Of a DNA stretch of 9,985 nucleotides, positions 5,842 to 9,985 are shown piece after piece. This DNA comes from Candidatus Aminicenantota bacterium (GTDB taxonomy: Bacteria; Acidobacteriota; Aminicenantia; UBA2199), in the NCBI GenBank assembly GCA_026393775.1, contig JAPKZM010000006.1:1-9985 (forward strand). The letters run 5' to 3'. Both the position numbers and the translations under genes were made by a program. Each line of letters begins with the position of its first letter. Within the stretch, counting starts at the first letter, position 1. The notes below the pieces were generated by a model. It was not told the DNA's origin, did no database searches, and worked only from the letters and a program-made list of their open reading frames with translations.

Positions 5842-6364
5842 ATGTTATCAAGACAATATTGTTGCTGGAAACGAATCATTCCCCCTGTCCCGGGTGATTG
5901 CCGAAAACCTGTTTTATTTGGCCATGTGGGTGCTGACAGGATATCTCCTCTGGCCGCTATGGAAACCGTTCGACGTGCCGCTGCTCACTATCATCTGGGC
6001 AATCCTGGTTGTGGTAATCCAGATTTTATTGAAGAAACACAATTGCAGCGGCTGCTATTATTACGGAAAATTGTGCCATTTGGGATGGGGGAAAATTTCG
6101 GCGGCCATGTTCAAGCCGGACAGCGGCAACCCGAAGACGGGAATGAAGCTTGCTTTTTTTTACATCCTGCCGCCGCCGATAATTTCTTTGACAGCACTTG
6201 CCTTTGCAATATTTAAAAGTCCTTCTTGGGTTTACTGGCTTATGCTGGCGTTGTTCGTGATCCTAAATGCCGCATCATTTCCGGTGCGAAAGAATGGCTG
6301 CGGTGCATGCGCCATGAGAGAAGTATGTCCCGGGAGTGCGGCAAAGAGCAAACCAACGGCCTGA
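5834..6364 (+). CDS. Four-TM protein with two cytoplasmic cysteine clusters, function unknown
   Basis: I do not recognise a named family. The 176-residue protein starts with GTG (5834), supported by AAGGAG at 5821-5826 with a 7-base spacer, inside the end of the HAD gene. Four hydrophobic segments are visible (about 24-42, 48-66, 104-126, 131-149). Cysteines form two similar groups: C71-x2-C74-x6-C81, followed by GWGK, in the loop between helices 2 and 3, and C156-x2-C159-x5-C165 in the C-terminal tail. With the N-terminus inside, as the Lys/Arg distribution suggests, both clusters face the cytoplasm and could jointly bind zinc or an iron-sulfur centre; this is inference. Only three cysteines per group argues for a shared site, a non-cysteine ligand or redox chemistry. 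The overlap implies co-expression with the phosphatase. An alternative ATG at 5842 opens a different frame without membrane segments and is rejected. Confidence 0.72.
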   Translation: MYKCYQDNIVAGNESFPLSRVIAENLFYLAMWVLTGYLLWPLWKPFDVPLLTIIWAILVVVIQILLKKHNCSGCYYYGKLCHLGWGKISAAMFKPDSGNPKTGMKLAFFYILPPPIISLTALAFAIFKSPSWVYWLMLALFVILNAASFPVRKNGCGACAMREVCPGSAAKSKPTA

Positions 6365-6395
6365 CACATCGTTTTAAGCGCTGGCGGTGGCCGAC

Positions 6396-6449
6396 CCTCC
6401 ACCTTACCCTACAAATTGTTGAAAAAGTGAAAATGTAGGGTAATGGAGG
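6396..6449. repeat. Large stem-loop after the membrane-protein gene
   Basis: CCTCCA followed by TTACCCTACA (6396-6413, with two extra C between them) pairs with TGTAGGGTAATGGAGG (6434-6449), giving 16 bp with a two-base bulge and a 20-base loop. It starts 32 bases after the stop of the cysteine-cluster gene. No T-run follows. It may stabilise or end the operon transcript, or be another small palindromic element. Confidence 0.5.
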
Positions 6450-6494
6450 AAAGATAATATAGAGCGTAACCTTTCATGTTCGAAACCGGCAGTG

Positions 6495-6514
6495 TATGAT
6501 AGAATTCGATTCTA
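6495..6514 (+). promoter_or_regulatory. Possible -10 box and short dyad before the peptidase gene
   Basis: TATGAT (6495-6500) is a good -10 candidate 33 bases before the peptidase start, but no convincing -35 stands at the right distance (TTTCAT at 6472-6477). Overlapping and following it is the dyad TAGAAT-TCG-ATTCTA (6500-6514), placed where a repressor could act. Both are tentative. Confidence 0.3.
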
Positions 6515-6533
6515 TTCCCCAGGAGGTAATCGG

Positions 6534-8417
6534 ATGCGATCTTATAAAATATCTGTTTTGGCGCTTCTTTGTTTGGGGTTGTGGACGCCTGTACAAATAA
6601 CAGCGCAGGAGCGTGAGCGTAGTAAAATTCCAGATCAATACACGTGGGACCTCACCGCCATCTATCCGTCCGCTGCGGCTTGGAGAGAAGCCAAACAGAA
6701 ATTCATTAACGAACTCCCGGCTATCGAAGCGTATCGGGGTACGCTGTCCATGTCGGCGGATCGGCTGTCGGGATGCCTCGCTCTTCTCGAGCACCTCAAC
6801 AAACAATTCACCCGACTTTTTACTTACGCTAACTTGAACCTGGATCAGGATATGCGCGTCCAATCGAGTTTGGCGCTTCAACAGGAATTGGACCAACTGG
6901 GATCGGCATTTTCCGAGAAGACCGCATTCGTCGATCCCGAGATCCTGGCAATCGACCCGGCAAAGGTTCAATCGTTTCTTGCCAGTGAAAGAAAACTGGA
7001 TATGCACCGACATTATTTGCACGATCTTCTCCGCCGCCATGCGCACGCCGGTACCGGCGATGAAGAAAGAATCATCTCCGCCGCGGGGTTGGTGGCGGAT
7101 GCACCGGCGAGCATCCGTGACATGTTTGTCAACGCGGATTTCCCGTACCCCGAAGTAACATTGAGTGACGGTAAGAGGGTGAAGCTCGATCGATCCGGTT
7201 ATTCTCAGCAACGAAGATCGTCGAATCGCGAAGACCGCAAGAATACGTACTCGGCATTCATGGGAAAACTGAATGAGTTCAGCGCCACGTTCGGCGCGCT
7301 GCTGAACGCGCAAATCCAGAAAGATCTTTTTTATATGAAGGCGGGGAAGTACGACTCATGCCTTGAAAGCTCGCTGGATGGCGACAACATCCCGGTCCGG
7401 GTGTTCGGCAGCCTCGTCGATAACGTGAATAAAAACCTGGATACTTTCCATCGCTATCTGAAGCTGCGACAGAAAATTCTCGGCGTGAGCGAGTTGCACT
7501 ACTACGATCTTTCCGCGCCCCTGGCGGCCGCTGACGGCAGGCAATTTACTTTCGCTGCAGCGCGGAAACATATTCTTGCGGCGCTCCGGCCGCTGGGCAA
7601 TGACTATGTGGCAGTGGTTAAGAAGGCGTTTGCCGAACGCTGGATCGATGCCTATCCGACCGCGGGGAAACGCTCGGGTGGATATTCCAATGGTTGGGCC
7701 TACGATGTACATCCCTATATCCTGTTCAATTATGGGGGGGAGTACGACGACATGAGCGGGATGGCGCACGAACTTGGGCATGCCATGCAAAGCTACCTGG
7801 CGAATACCCGGCAACCGTTCGCAACGGCGACTTGCCCGAGGTTTATTGCAGAAGTCGCTTCGACATTCAACGAAGCGCTGCTGATTGATTTCATGCTGGA
7901 GCAGACCAAAGATGATGGCGAGCGGCTCTCGATGCTCGGCAATTACCTTGACGGTTTCGCGATCACGATCTTCCGGGCCACACTGGTATCAGAGTTTGAA
8001 CTTCGTGCCCACGAAATGGCTGAAAAAGGGGAACCGATCACCGGTGACACACTCAATCGCTTGTATCTCGAAATTGTGAGGAAGTACTATGGTCATGCCA
8101 GGAATATCTGTGTCGTGGATGACGACATCAAATCGGACTGGACGACCATTCCCCAATTGTACTTCAATTTTTATGCCTATCAGTACGCGACGGCATACAC
8201 TGCCTCTGCCGCGTTATCGGAATTGGTGTTAAACGGCGACAAGACGGCGAAAAAGAAATATCTCGATTTTCTGTCTTCAGGCGGATCGGATTATTCGATT
8301 CCCCTGCTGTTGAAGGCCGGGGTCGATATGACAGCCCCTGAGCCGTTTGCGTTATGCATGGCCAAGATGAACCGCGCCCTGGATGAAATGGAGAGAATTC
8401 TGAGCAAGAAGAAGTGA
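6534..8417 (+). CDS. pepF: Exported oligoendopeptidase F-type zinc metallopeptidase (M3 family)
   Basis: Zinc endopeptidase expected to cut short peptides; 627 residues, near the usual PepF length (about 600) plus an export signal. I choose ATG 6534 because AGGAGGT (6521-6527) lies 6 bases before it; the open frame extends 14 codons further up without support. Residues 1-24 look like a signal peptide (Arg2, Lys5, hydrophobic 6-17, cut after I-T-A24), and no lipobox is present, so the enzyme is probably periplasmic or secreted. The zinc site is HELGH (412-416) with the third ligand Glu440 in FIAEVASTFNEALL; NGWAYDVHPYILFNY precedes it. Two positions that are usually His in PepF proteins are Gln here: HELGHAMQ (Gln419) and IPQLYFNFYAYQY (Gln541). 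Most PepF enzymes are cytosolic, so export suggests a role in digesting external or periplasmic peptides. It is preceded by its own candidate promoter and followed by a repeat and an insertion sequence. Confidence 0.88.
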   Translation: MRSYKISVLALLCLGLWTPVQITAQERERSKIPDQYTWDLTAIYPSAAAWREAKQKFINELPAIEAYRGTLSMSADRLSGCLALLEHLNKQFTRLFTYANLNLDQDMRVQSSLALQQELDQLGSAFSEKTAFVDPEILAIDPAKVQSFLASERKLDMHRHYLHDLLRRHAHAGTGDEERIISAAGLVADAPASIRDMFVNADFPYPEVTLSDGKRVKLDRSGYSQQRRSSNREDRKNTYSAFMGKLNEFSATFGALLNAQIQKDLFYMKAGKYDSCLESSLDGDNIPVRVFGSLVDNVNKNLDTFHRYLKLRQKILGVSELHYYDLSAPLAAADGRQFTFAAARKHILAALRPLGNDYVAVVKKAFAERWIDAYPTAGKRSGGYSNGWAYDVHPYILFNYGGEYDDMSGMAHELGHAMQSYLANTRQPFATATCPRFIAEVASTFNEALLIDFMLEQTKDDGERLSMLGNYLDGFAITIFRATLVSEFELRAHEMAEKGEPITGDTLNRLYLEIVRKYYGHARNICVVDDDIKSDWTTIPQLYFNFYAYQYATAYTASAALSELVLNGDKTAKKKYLDFLSSGGSDYSIPLLLKAGVDMTAPEPFALCMAKMNRALDEMERILSKKK

Positions 8418-8429
8418 CTGAAGAGTGAG

Positions 8430-8450
8430 AGGCTCATAGGTGTCGGGTCT
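8430..8450. repeat. Dispersed 21-bp repeat, copy B, abutting the insertion sequence
   Basis: Matches copy A (4969-4989) at 20 of 21 positions and ends 2 bases before the left terminal repeat of the insertion sequence, in the region where copy A goes on into a weak hairpin. This suggests that the element inserted into, or next to, a copy of this repeat. Confidence 0.55.
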
Positions 8451-8452
8451 CC

Positions 8453-8468
8453 ACGGGCTGTTGCCCAA
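8453..8468. repeat. Left terminal inverted repeat of the insertion sequence
   Basis: ACGGGCTGTTGCCCAA, the exact reverse complement of 9970-9985. It lies 21 bases beyond the transposase stop codon (8490-8492). The repeat itself contains a small dyad, GGGC-TGTT-GCCC. Confidence 0.85.
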
Positions 8469-8489
8469 TTAGGTTAAATAAAGGCATCA

Positions 8490-9860
8490 TTAATACTCTG
8501 GCTTAAGCCGAAGATTTAGAGTAATTAAAAACATCCGACAGCGACAAATGAAGTTGCGACATAAAATTCCCAATCGATTCCCCCTGAGGATAACAAGGAG
8601 TTGCTGGATGCTCACCCGCCACAATGCCCGCCAGCGAGCCCGCTTGTAACCAAAGCGTTTGCCATAAGCATAACTCCGTTCCATCAGATGCTGACGCCGC
8701 TTCAAATCTTTTATCCCTTCCTCGCTGGCCGCGTCCTGCCGACCAGCCGCGATCAAATCGTCTCCAGGCAAGCGGCTTATGGATCGCCCGTTCTTATCAT
8801 TGGTGCATTGGCTTCTAAGTTCACAACTTGCGCATTGCTCTTTGTCTATCCGATATTTTGTCCATTGCCGGTTCCGATTCCAACTTCGCCGCTGCAACTC
8901 CTTTCCCGCCGGACAGATATACACATCCCGTTCGGCGACATAGGCAAATCTGTCTTTGCCAAACACATCTCCCCGATGTACTCTTGAAGCCCCAAGATCC
9001 TTGATATGCGTCTTGATGCCTTTCTCTTTGAGTGCACTGTAATTTTCAGTTGTCCCATACTTGCTGTCAGCTACAACCGTCCCGACTTTTGCCTCAACTA
9101 CATCTTCGTGCTCGGCTATGGTTTTCTCCAGCACATGCGCTTCATTCACCGAGCCGGTCGTTACCGAACAGGTGGTGATGATTTCTTTCCGATCATCAAC
9201 GCTGCGATGAACCTTGTAGCTCAGTTGGCGAACACCGCTCTGACTGGTGATCGTCGCATCCGGGTCCGTGCTGCTGATATGTTCTTGATTGATTTTGCCA
9301 CTGCCCTCAACACCTTCTTCAGCTCGTTCATCAAGCCGCTTCACCAGTTCCTGGTATTGCTCATCCAGCTTGATATCGTCAAGCTTTTTAACGGAGTTCT
9401 TCGAAGCGTCCGCTTCAACCAAACTGGCATCCACAAAAATCTTCTCGCCATCCACCAGCCCGGCTTCCACCGCCTGTCTCACCACCCGGTTAAATAACTC
9501 CTTAAAGATATCTTCTCCCCAACGTTTTCTCGCCTTGCTCAATACGCTGTGATTGGGAACTTCCTCGTCAATGTCATAACCTAAAAACCACAGCCAGTCC
9601 AACCGCTCCGGGATCGTCTCCATCATCTCCCGCTCCGAGCGGACGTTGTACAAAAACAGCAGGATCATCATCTTCATGATCACCGGCGGCGGCACCGATA
9701 TGTTGCCGTTGTAGCCGTACTTGTCCTTCAATAAGTTGTACATGAAATCGAGATTCAATATCTCCTTCAGCTTGCGCAAAGGATGGTTCTTCCTGACCTT
9801 CTTTTCCAAATTGAAATTGTAAAACAACTTCCCGTTGTTGGGACTCTCAACCCCGATCAT
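8490..9860 (-). CDS. IS1182-family DDE transposase
   Basis: Catalyses cut-and-join of its own element. The 456 residues show an N-terminal DUF772-type domain (about 15-110: FNLEKKVRKNHPLRKL, then LLFLYNVRSEREMMETIPERLDW in shortened form, then the PNHSVLSKAR segment) and a DDE domain. I assign the triad as Asp144 (IFVDASLVEADAS), Asp265 (VVADSKYGT) and Glu394 (LMERSYAYGKRFGYKRARWR, abbreviated motif MERSYAYGKRFGY). A cysteine group, C316 with C343-x2-C346 and C352, lies between the second Asp and the Glu and may be a zinc-ribbon-like insert. The frame is intact, so the protein may be functional. The start at 9860 has only a weak GAGAA-type ribosome site; it overlaps the stop of a 9-codon leader frame. 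The last 30 residues or so match the family less clearly than the rest. Confidence 0.9.
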   Translation of the reverse strand: MIGVESPNNGKLFYNFNLEKKVRKNHPLRKLKEILNLDFMYNLLKDKYGYNGNISVPPPVIMKMMILLFLYNVRSEREMMETIPERLDWLWFLGYDIDEEVPNHSVLSKARKRWGEDIFKELFNRVVRQAVEAGLVDGEKIFVDASLVEADASKNSVKKLDDIKLDEQYQELVKRLDERAEEGVEGSGKINQEHISSTDPDATITSQSGVRQLSYKVHRSVDDRKEIITTCSVTTGSVNEAHVLEKTIAEHEDVVEAKVGTVVADSKYGTTENYSALKEKGIKTHIKDLGASRVHRGDVFGKDRFAYVAERDVYICPAGKELQRRSWNRNRQWTKYRIDKEQCASCELRSQCTNDKNGRSISRLPGDDLIAAGRQDAASEEGIKDLKRRQHLMERSYAYGKRFGYKRARWRALWRVSIQQLLVILRGNRLGILCRNFICRCRMFLITLNLRLKPEY

Positions 9861-9886
9861 GACTTGTTCTCAAGGCTTTTATTCAT
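9857..9886 (-). other. Possible 9-codon leader frame coupled to the transposase start
   Basis: An ATG at 9886 opens MNKSLENKS and ends at TGA (9859-9857), which overlaps the transposase ATG as ATGA. Such overlaps can couple translation and limit transposase output. No ribosome binding site is evident for the leader, and if the candidate promoter is correct it would sit at the very start of the transcript, so this is weakly supported. Confidence 0.2.
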
Positions 9887-9892
9887 AATAAA

Positions 9893-9921
9893 ATTGTCCC
9901 ATCCCGGCACTCTTTAGTCAA
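9893..9921 (-). promoter_or_regulatory. Possible transposase promoter
   Basis: On the minus strand TTGACT (9916-9921) and GACAAT (9893-9898) are separated by 17 bases, about 33 bases before the transposase ATG and inside the element's right end. The -10 has two mismatches to consensus. Confidence 0.35.
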
Positions 9922-9969
9922 TAATTTAATAGTGTTAGATAACTTTATTTCTGCTAAAATTTATTCGAT

Positions 9970-9985
9970 TTGGGCAACAGCCCGT
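9970..9985. repeat. Right terminal inverted repeat of the insertion sequence
   Basis: TTGGGCAACAGCCCGT, the exact reverse complement of 8453-8468, ends at the last base of the window. About 109 bases of non-coding AT-rich DNA, holding the candidate promoter, separate it from the transposase start. Confidence 0.85.

Larger units (their letters stand above)
8453..9985 (-). mobile_element. IS1182-family insertion sequence, apparently complete
   Basis: The element is 1533 bp between matching ends and carries one transposase on the minus strand that fills nearly all of it. The 16-bp terminal inverted repeats are perfect. Its length fits the IS1182 family range. The right end coincides with the last base of the window, so the target duplication cannot be checked. 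The family is assigned from the transposase; no element name is claimed. Confidence 0.82.

Noticed and set aside
5842..6216. 124-codon frame starting at ATG just after the HAD stop
   Set aside because: It competes with the GTG-started frame at 5834, which has AAGGAG at ideal spacing, four membrane helices and paired Cys motifs; this one has none of these.
6474..7313. 279-codon minus-strand open frame
   Set aside because: Antisense to the signal peptide and N-terminal half of the peptidase; no family features.
9006..9497. 163-codon plus-strand open frame
   Set aside because: Antisense to the transposase, covering its catalytic region; a shadow frame.

Overview
The window reads as a piece of chromosome from a bacterium with a Gram-negative-type envelope. 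It has moderate and uneven GC: the two leftmost genes look GC-rich, and the 2.67-4.5 kb stretch is clearly AT-richer. A member of Acidobacteriota or Candidatus Aminicenantes is a guess from gene flavour and abundant small repeats; nothing here proves the taxon.

Layout, left to right. (1) 1-977, minus strand: htpG (Hsp90), running off the left edge, with an in-frame amber codon at codon 302 and clear HtpG sequence continuing behind it in the same frame. (2) 1141-2667, plus: a full-length stand-alone histidine ammonia-lyase whose MIO-forming triad reads Ala-Cys-Gly instead of Ala-Ser-Gly. It is divergent from htpG, with a promoter for each in the gap. (3) 2668-3246: AT-rich spacer. (4) 3247-4482: a six-TM class III adenylate cyclase. 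(5) 4483-5130: a repeat-rich gene-free stretch with a 187-bp element bounded by 21-bp inverted repeats, a 129-bp remnant of hutH carrying a clean 261-bp in-frame internal deletion, and a perfect 19-bp hairpin. (6) 5131-6364: a two-gene overlapping operon from a near-consensus promoter, encoding a HAD-family phosphatase and a four-TM protein with two cysteine clusters. (7) 6534-8417: an exported oligoendopeptidase F-type metallopeptidase. (8) 8453-9985: a complete-looking IS1182-family insertion sequence with 16-bp terminal inverted repeats, the right one ending at the window edge. It sits within or beside a copy of a small repeat also found at 4969-4989.

The genes do not form one pathway. HutH starts histidine degradation, but no hutU, hutI or hutG is present. 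The cyclase is a signalling protein lying between intact hutH and a decayed copy of the hutH 3' end, which suggests a segmental duplication with later insertion or deletion. The HAD/cysteine-cluster pair is the only convincing operon and the best candidate here for undescribed function. I see no CRISPR array, tRNA, rRNA or recognisable defence system.
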